Origin: Chthoniobacterales bacterium
Lineage (GTDB): Bacteria > Verrucomicrobiota > Verrucomicrobiia > Chthoniobacterales > JACTMZ01
Assembly (NCBI GenBank): GCA_018402585.1
Contig: JAGYIO010000001.1
Span: 186,001 to 250,000 of the forward strand
DNA length: 64,000 nucleotides
Reading direction: 5' to 3'
The notes under the pieces: model-generated
What the model was told of the DNA's origin: nothing
Seen by the model: only the letters and a program-made list of their open reading frames with translations
Databases searched by the model: none
Made by a program: the position numbers and the translations under genes
Shown: in pieces, positions 15,365 to 24,473 of the stretch
Layout: the number at the start of each line of letters is the position of its first letter
How positions within the stretch are numbered: the first letter of the stretch is position 1

Positions 15365-15577
15365 TCAGCGGGGTTTCCACAATGCCGCGTTGAGGCAGGC
15401 CCACAGGTGCATGACCCAGCCCAAGGTTCCGAAGCTGACGAACCAGAGTACGGCTGCGCCGAAAAAAAAGAAAAATGCGGCGAGGAATCTCCCTTGGACC
15501 AATTGACCGAGACCGGGAACCAACAGACTGACCAAGGCGGCAATGACATTTCCGGCCGATCCTTTTCCCGCGCTCAT
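15365..15577 (-). CDS. Small membrane protein with VPGLGQ motif
   Basis: A 70-residue protein with two or three membrane segments. The motif SLLVPGLGQLVQGRFLAA precedes a run of Phe residues and a last helix LGWVMHLWACLNAALWK. Small proteins with a VPGLGQ-x-x-x-G motif are widespread in bacteria and uncharacterised. The ATG at 15577 has a GGAG three bases before it. A GTG at 15586 would add three residues. Confidence 0.6.
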   Translation of the reverse strand: MSAGKGSAGNVIAALVSLLVPGLGQLVQGRFLAAFFFFFGAAVLWFVSFGTLGWVMHLWACLNAALWKPR

Positions 15578-15610
15578 CGGCTCCACTAAAGGCCTGAGTC
15601 GACCTCTTGT

Positions 15611-16213
15611 CTATCCCGCAAACGGCCGCTCCCGGGCAAAAAATTCCACCACCTCGGGGTAGAGGAGATTTTCCGCTTGGCGCACGCGGTCACGCAACAC
15701 CTCGGCCGTATCGTCCGGCCAGATATCGACTTCGGCCTGCGCAATGATCCCGGCGCACCCGCCATCGGGACCGACCCGGTAAACTGTGCAGCCCGTGACC
15801 GCATCGCCGGCGGCCAGCGCGTCCTCCCAGGCTCGCGGACCCGGATAACGGGGCAGGAGCGAGGGGTGGATGCCGAGTATCCGGTCCGGAAAGGCCCCGA
15901 GCAAATCCTGGCCCGGGGTACGACCGAAGTTGAGGAGGAGTACAAGTTCGACCTGCTGGTGCTGCAAGGCGTTGACGATGTTGTGCTCGCTGGCCGGTTC
16001 GAGGACACCTGGCACTTCCCCCGGGTAGACGTACTTGGTCTGGACGCGGTGGGACCGGCCGATCTGCAAAATGCCGGCCTCGCGCAGGTCGGAAACCACC
16101 ACTTTGATTTCTGCGGGCAACAGCCGGTCATGGATGGCGCGGAAGATCACGTCGAGGTTTGACCCCGAGCCCGAGCCGAGGATGCCGATGCGCAATTTAT
16201 CGCCTGCGCTCAA
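15611..16213 (-). CDS. PurN-like formyltransferase with altered active site
   Basis: A 200-residue protein of the phosphoribosylglycinamide formyltransferase fold. It has ILGSGSGSNLDVI for nucleotide binding, IHPSLLPRYPGPRAWEDAL with the catalytic His, and PDGGCAGIIAQAEV for the late Asp loop. In PurN the active site reads NIHPS; here it is GIHPS, so the catalytic Asn is replaced by Gly. The preceding segment NFGRTPGQDLL also departs from the usual GFMRIL. The start is TTG in a TTGA overlap with rfaE2. It may be a true PurN or a related sugar or amine formyltransferase. Confidence 0.72.
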   Translation of the reverse strand: MSAGDKLRIGILGSGSGSNLDVIFRAIHDRLLPAEIKVVVSDLREAGILQIGRSHRVQTKYVYPGEVPGVLEPASEHNIVNALQHQQVELVLLLNFGRTPGQDLLGAFPDRILGIHPSLLPRYPGPRAWEDALAAGDAVTGCTVYRVGPDGGCAGIIAQAEVDIWPDDTAEVLRDRVRQAENLLYPEVVEFFARERPFAG

Positions 16214-16692
16214 CTTCCGCCCAACCTTTCCAAGACCGCCGTGGTGGATCGCCCGGGCAGCAAAGGCAGGATCCGGATTTCCGCCCCGGCTTTGGCCAAG
16301 GCCGCTTGTTCACCGAGATGAAGCGACTCCGGCCTGTAGTCGCCACCCTTGGCATAAACCTGCGGCCGCACCGTGTTCAGGACATCCGTGGCCCGTTTGC
16401 CGTCGAAGATGACCACGTAGTCGACGCAGCCCAAGGCCGCGAGCACCTCCGCACGGTCCGCCTCCACGTTGACCGGACGTCCTTCGCCCTTCAACTCACG
16501 CACGGAACGGTCGCTATTCAGGCCGACGGCCAAGGCATCCCCGAGACCGCGCGCCTGCTGCAGATAACGTACATGACCCGCGTGGAGCAGGTCGAAGCAC
16601 CCGTTGGTGAAAACCAAGCGCTGACCCGCGGCCGCCATTTGGTCGCGGACTTGCCCCAAGGTGCTCGCGTCGACCACTCGTCCTGCATGCAT
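16210..16692 (-). CDS. rfaE2: D-glycero-beta-D-manno-heptose-1-phosphate adenylyltransferase
   Basis: A 160-residue nucleotidyltransferase with the cytidylyltransferase-like signature TNGCFDLLHAGHVRYL and the later ISD-type segment GLNSDRSVRELKG. It matches the RfaE2/HldE C-terminal domain that makes ADP-heptose for the LPS core, and the kinase domain is encoded elsewhere. YAKGGDYRPESL is a well conserved family stretch. The start at MHAGRVVD (16692) is chosen because the upstream extension is Arg-rich and unlike the family. It is coupled to the PurN-like gene. Confidence 0.9.
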   Translation of the reverse strand: MHAGRVVDASTLGQVRDQMAAAGQRLVFTNGCFDLLHAGHVRYLQQARGLGDALAVGLNSDRSVRELKGEGRPVNVEADRAEVLAALGCVDYVVIFDGKRATDVLNTVRPQVYAKGGDYRPESLHLGEQAALAKAGAEIRILPLLPGRSTTAVLERLGGS

Positions 16693-16756
16693 GAATCCGA
16701 AAATCGCACCCCGCGCACGGTTGCGCAATACCGCGCAACGGCGTTAGCTTTAATTC

Positions 16757-17560
16757 ATGCGCCTGGCGCGAATTGTCGACGAAGCGGGAAAAGTCCACCA
16801 TGGCCGGCCCACGGATGAACCTACAACCTTCGAGCTCCTGCAGGGTTCTTGGGAAAAGGGGTTCCTCCCCACCGGCCAAACCGTCGAGGGAAGGCTCCTC
16901 GCACCCATCGTGCCCGCGGCGGTTTATGCCATTGGCCTGAACTATCACGATCACGCGGTCGAGACCGGCGCCCCGATCCCGGACTATCCGGTGCTCTTTA
17001 TGAAAAATATCCGGGCGGTTACGGGTCCGGGCGAACCGATCCGCCTGCCGCGGCGCCTGCGCAGCGACGAGGTGGACAGCGAGGCGGAGTTGGCTCTGGT
17101 TCTTTCCCGGGATTGCCTGAACGCCACCCGCGCCACGGCCTTTGACCACCTGGCCGGCTTCACCTGCGCCAATGACGTGAGCGCGCGCGACTGGCAATTG
17201 CGCCGCTCCGGCCGTCAGTGGTGCCGGGCCAAATCATTCGACACCTTCTGTCCGCTCGGGCCGTGGATCGTGACCCCCGATGAATTGCCCGATCCTTTGC
17301 ACCTCGAGATTACCGGCCGCCGCAACGGCGAGATCATGCAGCAAAGCAACACCTCGCGCATGATTTTTGACCTGCCGTCGATACTCGAATTCCTCAGTGC
17401 GGACACCACCCTTCCGGCCGGCAGCGTGATCCTGACCGGCACGCCACACGGCGTCGGGATGGCGCGGCAACCGCCCGTCTGGCTGCAGCCTGGCGATACG
17501 GTGTCGGTCAAAATCGAAGGCATCGGCACGCTGACCAACCCCGTGGTCGAGGCGGCCTGA
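16757..17560 (+). CDS. Fumarylacetoacetate hydrolase-family protein
   Basis: A 267-residue protein of the FAH superfamily, whose members cleave or decarboxylate acylpyruvate-like compounds using a divalent metal. The metal ligands appear as the two Glu in DEVDSEAELALVLSR and the Asp in CANDVSARDWQ. The substrate loop KSFDTFCPLGPWIV and the end GSVILTGTPHGVG are also typical. The N-terminal domain is short, as in bacterial HpcE/Ycg-like members. It begins a plus-strand run and is divergent from rfaE2, with 64 bases between the starts. Confidence 0.88.
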   Translation: MRLARIVDEAGKVHHGRPTDEPTTFELLQGSWEKGFLPTGQTVEGRLLAPIVPAAVYAIGLNYHDHAVETGAPIPDYPVLFMKNIRAVTGPGEPIRLPRRLRSDEVDSEAELALVLSRDCLNATRATAFDHLAGFTCANDVSARDWQLRRSGRQWCRAKSFDTFCPLGPWIVTPDELPDPLHLEITGRRNGEIMQQSNTSRMIFDLPSILEFLSADTTLPAGSVILTGTPHGVGMARQPPVWLQPGDTVSVKIEGIGTLTNPVVEAA

Positions 17561-17566
17561 CCAACC

Positions 17567-19867
17567 ATGCAAGGCCCTGTTCCCCGAACGAGCAAGGCGC
17601 AGACACCCCAGCCACCCTGCTTGGTTGCCCGGCTGGCTGCTTTGCTCCGCGAGGAACCGCGTCTGGAGGCCGTGGCCTTCAACCCCGCGACCCACCGGCT
17701 TTCCATTGCCACCCTCGGCCGTGACCAAGACGGGCGTTTGGCGCAAGGCGTCACCGATGCGCTGCGGGAGAAATTTCCGCCGTGTCCGCACGCGGGAGAA
17801 AATCCCTGCACGGCCTGCAAGGTAGGCCGCGAGGAACAACCTGGAGGTTCCCGCCTCCTTCTTTCGGAAAAATTCGGTACAACCTTGCTGCACAAAGCAA
17901 CCTGCGTCACCGCCCTCTCGCTTTGGCAATGGGTCAAACTCGTCTGGCCCGCCTACGCCCCGCGCCAAAAGGGCACCCTCGAGGAGCACGGCGAAACGGA
18001 ATGGAAACCCATGGCCGCCTTGGCCGCGGGCTGTGCGGTTTTCGGGCTGGCCGGTTGGGCCCTTGACCTCGCGCACGCTTCCCCTTGGGCCCCGCTGGCT
18101 TCGTATCTTGTCGCGTACCTTTGCGGCGGCTGGGATGCGGCCCGCGATGCGTGGGACCGGCTCAAGTCGGGACAACTCGATATCCACTTTCTTATGCTCG
18201 CCGTGGCGGCAGGCGCCGCCCTCATCGGCGCCTGGCGGGAAGGGGCGCTTCTGCTCTTTCTTTTTTCCGCCTCCGGCGCGATGGAGCACTATGCCATGGG
18301 GCGCACCCGCCGCGAAATCGGCGCGCTGCTGCGCGGCGCCCCGAAGATTGCGCTGGTCATCGACCAAGGCGCGGAACGCGAGGTGCCCGTCGAGGACCTC
18401 GAAGCCGGCCTGATCGTGCGCGTGCTGGCCGGAGGACAAATTCCGGTCGACATGACCATCACGCGCGGACATTCCGAATGCGACGAGTCGAACCTGACCG
18501 GCGAATCCGTCCCCGTACCCAAAGCGCCCGGCGAAACTGCTTTGGCCGGCACCATCAATCTGAGCGGTCTGCTTGAAGGACCCGTCCTCCGGCCCGCGGC
18601 GGAAAGCTCCCTCCAGAAGATCATCCGGCTCATCCGCGAGGCCCAGGCCCTGCGCGCCCCGTCGCAAACTTTCACCGACCGCTTCGGCACGACCTACACC
18701 TGGATCATCCTCACCTCCTGCACCGTGATGTTTTTCGTCTGGTGGTTGCTCTTCGGCCTGCCGCCTTTTGCCGGGTCGGGCGAAACGCGCAGTGCTTTCT
18801 ACCGGGCCATGACCCTCCTCGTGGTTGCCTCTCCGTGCGCGTTGGTCCTCTCCGTTCCCTCGGGCATCCTCGCGGCGATTGCGGCCGGCGCGCGGCGGGG
18901 TATTCTCTTCCGGGGCGGTGCGCCGATCGAAAACCTCGCCTTGGTCAACGTGGTCGCCCTCGACAAAACCGGGACCCTGACCTCCGGACAGCTCGCCTTA
19001 GCCGGCCTCGAGATGGTGCGCGGGGACGAGACCGCCCTGCTCGCCGCCGCCCACGCCCTGGCCCGGCACTCGGCCCATCCCCTCTCCCGCGCCATCCGCC
19101 GGGTGGCCCTGCAGCGGGGGATACCGGAGCGCGAAGTCGAACGCCATGAGACCCTGCCGGGCCGCGGGGTGCGCGCTTGGATCGGCGGCCAGCCCTTCGT
19201 CCTCGGCAGCCGCAACTTCGTGGCCGGCGAACGAAAGCTCAGCCTGCCCGAAGCGCCCCACGCTTCGGCGGCCGCAGAAGTCTGGGTGGCGGGCGAGGAT
19301 ACGCTGGGCTGTCTCCGTTTTTTCGACGAGGTGCGACCAGAAAGCAGCACACTGCTGGCCGAATTACGGGCCCGCGGTATTCGCACCGTGATGTTGACCG
19401 GGGACCGGGAAGGGCCGGCCACCGCCATGGGCCGGGCGGCCGGGGTGGAGGAGGTGCGGGCGGGACTGCTGCCCGAAGACAAAGTGGCGGCCATTGAGGA
19501 ACTCAAAGCCGGCGGGAAAAATCACGTGGCCATGATTGGCGACGGGGTCAATGACGCTCCCTGCCTCGCGGCGGCCGATATCGGAGTGGCCATGGGCGCA
19601 CGCGGATCCGATGCCGCCCTCGAACAGGCGGAAGTCATTTTGATGAATGACCGACTGGAAAATTTCATCCTCGCCCTCAATTTGAGCAGCGATACCCGCC
19701 GCGTCATCCGCCAGAACATGCTCGTGGCCCTCGGCACGGTCAGCCTCATGGTGGTAGCCACTTTCCTCTATCCCCTCCCCCTCGCCCTCGGGGTTGCCGC
19801 GCACGAGGGCAGCACGGTGCTCGTGGTCCTGAACAGCTTGCGCCTGCTCTTGATGCGCCGCGCCTGA
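17567..19867 (+). CDS. P1B-4-type heavy-metal-transporting P-type ATPase
   Basis: A 766-residue ATPase with phosphorylation motif DKTGT (Asp near 466), HP motif SAHPLSRAI, and hinge GDGVNDAPCL. Transmembrane motif SPC (422-424) replaces the CPC of copper/zinc pumps, and HEGST lies in the last membrane pair (about 746). SPC plus HEG-x-T is the signature of the P1B-4 group, which exports cobalt, zinc, iron or related ions. There is no HMA domain. Instead the first 120 residues contain CPHAGENPCTACK and another Cys, possibly a metal sensor. It is six bases after the FAH gene. Confidence 0.9.
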   Translation: MQGPVPRTSKAQTPQPPCLVARLAALLREEPRLEAVAFNPATHRLSIATLGRDQDGRLAQGVTDALREKFPPCPHAGENPCTACKVGREEQPGGSRLLLSEKFGTTLLHKATCVTALSLWQWVKLVWPAYAPRQKGTLEEHGETEWKPMAALAAGCAVFGLAGWALDLAHASPWAPLASYLVAYLCGGWDAARDAWDRLKSGQLDIHFLMLAVAAGAALIGAWREGALLLFLFSASGAMEHYAMGRTRREIGALLRGAPKIALVIDQGAEREVPVEDLEAGLIVRVLAGGQIPVDMTITRGHSECDESNLTGESVPVPKAPGETALAGTINLSGLLEGPVLRPAAESSLQKIIRLIREAQALRAPSQTFTDRFGTTYTWIILTSCTVMFFVWWLLFGLPPFAGSGETRSAFYRAMTLLVVASPCALVLSVPSGILAAIAAGARRGILFRGGAPIENLALVNVVALDKTGTLTSGQLALAGLEMVRGDETALLAAAHALARHSAHPLSRAIRRVALQRGIPEREVERHETLPGRGVRAWIGGQPFVLGSRNFVAGERKLSLPEAPHASAAAEVWVAGEDTLGCLRFFDEVRPESSTLLAELRARGIRTVMLTGDREGPATAMGRAAGVEEVRAGLLPEDKVAAIEELKAGGKNHVAMIGDGVNDAPCLAAADIGVAMGARGSDAALEQAEVILMNDRLENFILALNLSSDTRRVIRQNMLVALGTVSLMVVATFLYPLPLALGVAAHEGSTVLVVLNSLRLLLMRRA

Positions 19868-19901
19868 CAAGCGGGCGACACCTGGTTAGCTTGGTGGACT
19901 C

Positions 19902-22307
19902 ATGTCTTGGCGGATCCTCACGCACCACACGTTGAAGACCCTTCTGCGCGCCACGCAGGTCTTTTTTCTGCTTGTCGTGCCGGGCACCATGGTCCTCCTC
20001 CATTTCAGCGGACTTCCCCGCGCCTTGCATCCCCTGCTTCTCGACGCGGCAGCGCGGGCCGGGCTCGAATTACAATTCGACCGCATGCGGCTCAGCCCAA
20101 TTGAGGGGCTCGTGCTCGACAAAGTGAGTTTGCGCTCCAAAACGCTGCCCGACAAACCCGAAGTCGCGGTGGACCGCGCGGCCGTCTCTCTTGACTGGCG
20201 GCAGCTGATCCGCGGACAAGTTGAACTGAACGCCCTCGACCTGTACGGCGCGCAACTTTTCCTCCCCTTGTCCGGCTCGGCAGGCGTGGCCCAAATATTG
20301 CGACTGACCAAGGCGCGGGCCCGGCTGATGCTGGCCGACGGCGTGGTCAGTGTACCCCTGGCACGCTTCAACCTGCAGGGGATTGATGTAGTAGCGAGCG
20401 GACAAATCGTGTTGGACGGCCCGGTGGGCGATGACACGCCCCTGGTTATTCCTGCGGAGTTGGCCCGCATCCTCGAGCTCATCGAGACCTTGGATTTCGG
20501 GAATACCCCCCCAAAACTGCAACTGGAGTTCACTGCCCGTGCCGGCCAACCCGAATCGCTGCAATTCCCGCTCATCCGTCTCTCGGCCACCGCAGCGAGT
20601 TACGGCGCGGTCCGGTTGCGCCATATCCTTTTCGATGCCACCTACCTGGGCCGCGTCCTCTCCGTGCAGCGCCTCACCGCACGCGACCGCACACGCGGCA
20701 GCTTCGAACTCTCCGGCCAATGGAACATGGCAACGGGGCAGGCCCAGGCCGACTGGAGCTCCGGACTCGACCCTTCGCCATGGCTCGCGGAATGGCGTCC
20801 CGGTGGAGCATGGGGCGACTTGTCCTTCCAAAGCCCGCCGACCGTGCAAGGCAACCTCGAAATCGAGCCGGGCGAACTGCGCCGGGTGCGGGTGCTGGGC
20901 ACGGCCGTGGCCGGTGCCTTTTCCTTCCGCGGCGTGCCGTTCGACCATTTGACCGGCGGGTTCGCTTGGCGCGAGGGCGACCTCTACGTCAGCGATGCCC
21001 TCATCGGCTTGGGCGGGGGGCAAATCCGCAGCGACCTCATGCTCCGCCCCGGCGAGGTGCGCTTGCGGGTTGATTGCCAGGCGGACCCGCTTCCGCTTGC
21101 CGCATTTTTGAACGAGCGCGACCGGGAGGGCGTGGCCAAGTTGAATCTGAAATTGACCGACCGTCCGTCCATTCGCTTTGAGGCCCGTGGGCCCAAACTT
21201 GATATCGCGCAAATCACCGCCAGCGGAAAAATGGAACTTGGGCGAACTTCAATCCACGACTCGGCGATGGATGAGGCCTCGGCGGATCTCTCCTTTGCCG
21301 ACCGCGCCCTCACCTTGAGCGAGATCCGGGTCAAACGTCCCGAGGGCTCCGGTTCCGGCGCCTTCACCTATGACTTCGAACGCCGGCAGGTGCGACTCGA
21401 GGGGATCCGCAGCACGATGAATCTTTTCAACGTACTGCAATGGGCCGATCCGAAAATCGCCCCCGAAACCAAACCTTACCGCTTCAAAGCACCGCCCGAA
21501 GTGACGGTTGGCGGCGTCATCGGCCTCGAAGACCCCACCCTCACGCGACTCTGGGCGAATTTTACCGCCCCCCAAGGCCTCGACTACGACCTGCTCGACC
21601 GTACCCTGAATTTTGGCGCGACGAGCGGATCCCTCGAATTCACCGGCCGGAAGATCAAGCTCGATGTGCCCTCGGCCCGGCTCTTCGGCGGCACGGTGCA
21701 AATCGCGGCCGACATCACCACGGACCAGCCGGCCTCCCCGCAGCAACTCGACGTGGAACTCAATTCCGTCGACTTCGAAACCCTGACCCGGCTTTATTTC
21801 GACTACAAAGGTTCGAAGGGTGTGGTCAGCGGGCGCTACAAATTCAGTTTTGTGCCCGAATCCCCGAAACTAATGCAAGGCCAAGGCAATCTGCTGGTTG
21901 AAAATGGCGACGTCTTCGCCATCCCGGTCCTTGGTCCGCTCTCCGCGGTCCTCGGGAGCATCGTGCCGGGCACCGGTTACCAGACGGCGCGCCAGGCGAC
22001 CTGCGACTTCCGGGTGGCCAACGGTGAAATCCGCACCGACAACCTCGACGTCACCGGCCAAGGCTTCAGCATGATCGGCCAGGGTTCGCTCTTTTACCTG
22101 CGCGATGTCATGGATTTTTCGGTGCGGATCAACGCGCAGGGCGTGCCTGGACTCTTGCTCTACCCGGTGAGCAAGCTGCTCCAGTATGTCTCGGACGGAA
22201 AGCTCTCCGATCCGCAGTGGCGGCCCAAGGCCCTGCCCAAGGGACCATCCAAACCGCCAGAACCTGCCAGGAAAAAGGACGAAGACCGGGGCCGGTCCGC
22301 TACTTGA
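19902..22307 (+). CDS. AsmA/TamB-like envelope protein
   Basis: An 801-residue protein with one N-terminal membrane anchor ([18 protein letters not shown]) and a long periplasmic region rich in beta strands, with repeats of the LDxV-L-G-x type. It ends in an AsmA-like C-terminal domain ([22 protein letters not shown], then VMDFSVRI). Proteins of this class are thought to form lipid-transfer grooves between membranes. The C-terminal tail is basic and charged. Its last eight bases overlap the convergent rpsR gene, so transcripts from both strands meet here. Confidence 0.72.
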   Translation: MSWRILTHHTLKTLLRATQVFFLLVVPGTMVLLHFSGLPRALHPLLLDAAARAGLELQFDRMRLSPIEGLVLDKVSLRSKTLPDKPEVAVDRAAVSLDWRQLIRGQVELNALDLYGAQLFLPLSGSAGVAQILRLTKARARLMLADGVVSVPLARFNLQGIDVVASGQIVLDGPVGDDTPLVIPAELARILELIETLDFGNTPPKLQLEFTARAGQPESLQFPLIRLSATAASYGAVRLRHILFDATYLGRVLSVQRLTARDRTRGSFELSGQWNMATGQAQADWSSGLDPSPWLAEWRPGGAWGDLSFQSPPTVQGNLEIEPGELRRVRVLGTAVAGAFSFRGVPFDHLTGGFAWREGDLYVSDALIGLGGGQIRSDLMLRPGEVRLRVDCQADPLPLAAFLNERDREGVAKLNLKLTDRPSIRFEARGPKLDIAQITASGKMELGRTSIHDSAMDEASADLSFADRALTLSEIRVKRPEGSGSGAFTYDFERRQVRLEGIRSTMNLFNVLQWADPKIAPETKPYRFKAPPEVTVGGVIGLEDPTLTRLWANFTAPQGLDYDLLDRTLNFGATSGSLEFTGRKIKLDVPSARLFGGTVQIAADITTDQPASPQQLDVELNSVDFETLTRLYFDYKGSKGVVSGRYKFSFVPESPKLMQGQGNLLVENGDVFAIPVLGPLSAVLGSIVPGTGYQTARQATCDFRVANGEIRTDNLDVTGQGFSMIGQGSLFYLRDVMDFSVRINAQGVPGLLLYPVSKLLQYVSDGKLSDPQWRPKALPKGPSKPPEPARKKDEDRGRSAT

Positions 22308-22539
22308 GGAGCAGGACGGAGCGGGCCCGTTTGATCGCGCGCGTGATGCGGCGGTGCAAGTGGGCCGGCACGCCGGTGAGCCGGCGTGGAAGAATCTTGC
22401 CCGTTTCGGTTATGAAGCGGCGCAGCAGTTCGGGATTTTTGTAATCGATGGCCTCGGCCGGGAGGTCGATGCGGCGGCGGGGCATCGGGCGGTTGGCCCG
22501 GCGCATGGCCGCGCGGCGTTTGGGTGTCTTGGGTTGCAT
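22300..22539 (-). CDS. rpsR: 30S ribosomal protein S18
   Basis: A 79-residue basic protein with the S18 core [19 protein letters not shown] and the conserved [22 protein letters not shown], close to the canonical 'LTGxxxxxQRxLxxAIKRAR'. S18 binds near S6 and S11 on the platform of the small subunit. It follows the L33 gene in the same direction six bases away, and the usual rpsF-ssb-rplI neighbours are not here. Confidence 0.96.
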   Translation of the reverse strand: MQPKTPKRRAAMRRANRPMPRRRIDLPAEAIDYKNPELLRRFITETGKILPRRLTGVPAHLHRRITRAIKRARSVLLLK

Positions 22540-22545
22540 GTCGGA

Positions 22546-22719
22546 TTATTTGGTCTCGCGGTGCAGCGTATGACGGCGCAAATGCGGGTTGTATTTCTTT
22601 TTTTCGAGGCGGTTCGGCGTGCGCGGGCTCTTTTTGTTGCGCTTGCTCATGTAGCGCGAAACAGGCTTTCCTTCGGCCCTGGCCTCCGTGCATTCGAGGA
22701 TGATGATTTCCTGTGGCAT
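22546..22719 (-). CDS. rpmG: 50S ribosomal protein L33
   Basis: A 57-residue basic protein starting [20 protein letters not shown], with [35 protein letters not shown] in outline. The [10 protein letters not shown] and HTLHRE motifs identify L33. Only one of the four zinc-binding cysteines of the C-plus form remains (ECTEA), so this is a zinc-independent form. It lies between rpsR and the DksA-like gene, nine bases or less from each, probably as one transcript. Confidence 0.95.
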   Translation of the reverse strand: MPQEIIILECTEARAEGKPVSRYMSKRNKKSPRTPNRLEKKKYNPHLRRHTLHRETK

Positions 22720-22727
22720 GATTTTGC

Positions 22728-23489
22728 TTACTCCTTGCTTTCGGCCGGTGTTTCTTCCTCGGCCTCTTCGCCCTCCTCGTCGGTCGAATCAAAGAGACGC
22801 GCAACGGGTTGACGGAAACGGTTATGGCGGTTTTTCCGCTCGATTTCGTTTTGGCACTCCACGGTGAAGCGCGCGAAGGGCCGGGCCTCGAGGCGGGCTT
22901 TAGGAATGGCTTTGCCGCTCATTTCGCAAGTACCGTATTCGCCCTTGACTACCCGCTTCAGGGCCTCGTCGATCTCGAAGAGCGCATCCTGCTCCTGCGA
23001 GAGAAGATTGAGCGCGAAATCGCGGTCGTAGGAGTCACTCCCGGCGTCAGCTTGGTGCAACCCGTGGGCCGAAGTCTCGTGGGAATCGTGCCCCGTGCGC
23101 AAATTGTCGCGGGCCACGCCGGTCATGGAATCAAGCAGGGTGTCTTTCAAGGCCAGCAGCCGCAAATGCTGCTTTTTCAACCACGGGTTGAGGCGGCGCT
23201 CCTTGGAGACCGGTTGTCCGAAGGCCAGCATGTCACGCGTTCCGACCAGCGGCGCCTTGGTCGCCGGACCTTTGCGCATCGACACATGGGGGACATATTT
23301 GGCTGCCTTTTTTACCGCGGGTTTGGCCGCTTTTTTGGGCGCAGGCTTGGCGGGAACGGGCTTTTTCTTCACCGGAACGGGCTTTTTCTTCGGGGGTGCG
23401 GATTTTTTCTTGGCAGGCACGGGCTTGTTTTTTTTTGCCGGTTTTTTAACCGGCTTAGCGGGAGGTTTTTTCTTTTTTGCGGCGGCCAT
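22728..23489 (-). CDS. DksA/TraR-like protein with Lys-Pro-Ala-rich N-terminus
   Basis: A 253-residue protein in two parts. Residues 1-65 are almost only Lys, Pro, Ala and Val in KKKPVPxKKKP-type repeats, which resembles histone-H1-like tails. Residues 90-240 carry the DksA coiled coil ([19 protein letters not shown] ... [21 protein letters not shown]) and a zinc-finger region [29 protein letters not shown] in outline. Two of the four zinc cysteines are changed to Ser and Thr. DksA-family proteins act in the RNA polymerase secondary channel. The acidic tail ends [13 protein letters not shown]. Confidence 0.82.
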   Translation of the reverse strand: MAAAKKKKPPAKPVKKPAKKNKPVPAKKKSAPPKKKPVPVKKKPVPAKPAPKKAAKPAVKKAAKYVPHVSMRKGPATKAPLVGTRDMLAFGQPVSKERRLNPWLKKQHLRLLALKDTLLDSMTGVARDNLRTGHDSHETSAHGLHQADAGSDSYDRDFALNLLSQEQDALFEIDEALKRVVKGEYGTCEMSGKAIPKARLEARPFARFTVECQNEIERKNRHNRFRQPVARLFDSTDEEGEEAEEETPAESKE

Positions 23490-23573
23490 GGCTTAAATAT
23501 GATGGTTTGAAAGGGGCGGGACAGTAACGAGCGACGCAGGGGTGGTGCAAGGCTTTTCGCTTTGGTCATTTGG

Positions 23574-24473
23574 TCAGGAACCGGGCAAGGGCACCGGACG
23601 GTCCCCCACCTTGTCGGTCGCGGCCTCGTCTGGTCCCTGCTCCTCGCCCGCCTTGAAGGGGCGTCCGCCGGAAACCTTGACCGTTCCTCCTGCTTCCTTC
23701 ACCAGTCTGGGACGGGAACCAGCCTCGCTCAAGGCCTGCTGGGCGAGCACTTCGCCATTCAGCCCGAGATGCGTGTAAAGGAACTGCTTGGGCAGCGTGT
23801 TCTGCAGGATGTGGATCTGGTTGTCCAAGTCGAGCAGGACCTCGGGGCGGCCAAAGGTGAGGAATTGTCCGAGTTGGTGCGTGGCGTAGACGCGTCCCTG
23901 CTCGCGATTTTCAATGCGGACGTAAAGTCGCGTGCTGCGGGAAAGTTTGTGCGAAAGCAGCGTGATGGTGCGCAGGTCGGGTTCGCCACCTGTCCCCGGC
24001 ACCCCAACCACCTCCTGCCAAATCGGCCGGCCATCTGTGATCTCCACGGCCAAGGAAGGAGAGCTGAAATACCGCCCGAAGGCCGCCACATAAATCGTGG
24101 CTTTGACCCGGTAGAGCCCGAATTCATGCAGCGGGAAAAGCGGCGTGAGATTGACCGAGCGGGTCAACTTCTCGCCGGGCCCGACCGCGGCGGCGGCGAG
24201 GGCGTAGTCGGCATTGATCGGCGGAACGAGGCGCCCGTCGGCCGATTCGATATTGAAACCGAACCAGCGATGGTGGTCGGAGTTTTGCAGCAGGAGCGGA
24301 CGGCCGCTCAGATTGTTGATCGTCACCGTGGCGATGAGTGGTTCGTACATCACGTAAAGCTTCCGCTTGAAGGCGATGTCGACCCTGACCTGCGCTGCAG
24401 CCTCCTCGGCCGCTCCGGCCAACAAGAGCAGGCCGGCGACGAGGGCTAAACCGGCTGGAAAACGGCGGATCAT
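23574..24473 (-). CDS. Exported protein with Ig-like/beta-sandwich features, unknown function
   Basis: A 299-residue protein with a signal peptide (FPAGLALVAGLLLLAGAAEEAAA before QVRVDIAFK). The mature part begins KRKLYVMYEPLIATVTINNLSGRPLL, typical of a beta-sandwich domain that binds or positions other envelope proteins. The Pro/Gly-rich C-terminus (RPFKAGEEQGPDEAATD) looks disordered. The ATG overlaps the stop of the upstream receiver-FGE fusion gene (ATGA), so both are made from one transcript. The name and role are unknown. Confidence 0.65.
   Translation of the reverse strand: MIRRFPAGLALVAGLLLLAGAAEEAAAQVRVDIAFKRKLYVMYEPLIATVTINNLSGRPLLLQNSDHHRWFGFNIESADGRLVPPINADYALAAAAVGPGEKLTRSVNLTPLFPLHEFGLYRVKATIYVAAFGRYFSSPSLAVEITDGRPIWQEVVGVPGTGGEPDLRTITLLSHKLSRSTRLYVRIENREQGRVYATHQLGQFLTFGRPEVLLDLDNQIHILQNTLPKQFLYTHLGLNGEVLAQQALSEAGSRPRLVKEAGGTVKVSGGRPFKAGEEQGPDEAATDKVGDRPVPLPGS

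Noticed and set aside
17234-18667. 477-codon minus-strand frame opposite FAH and P-type ATPase genes
   Set aside because: It spans two well-defined plus-strand genes and its translation has no domain.
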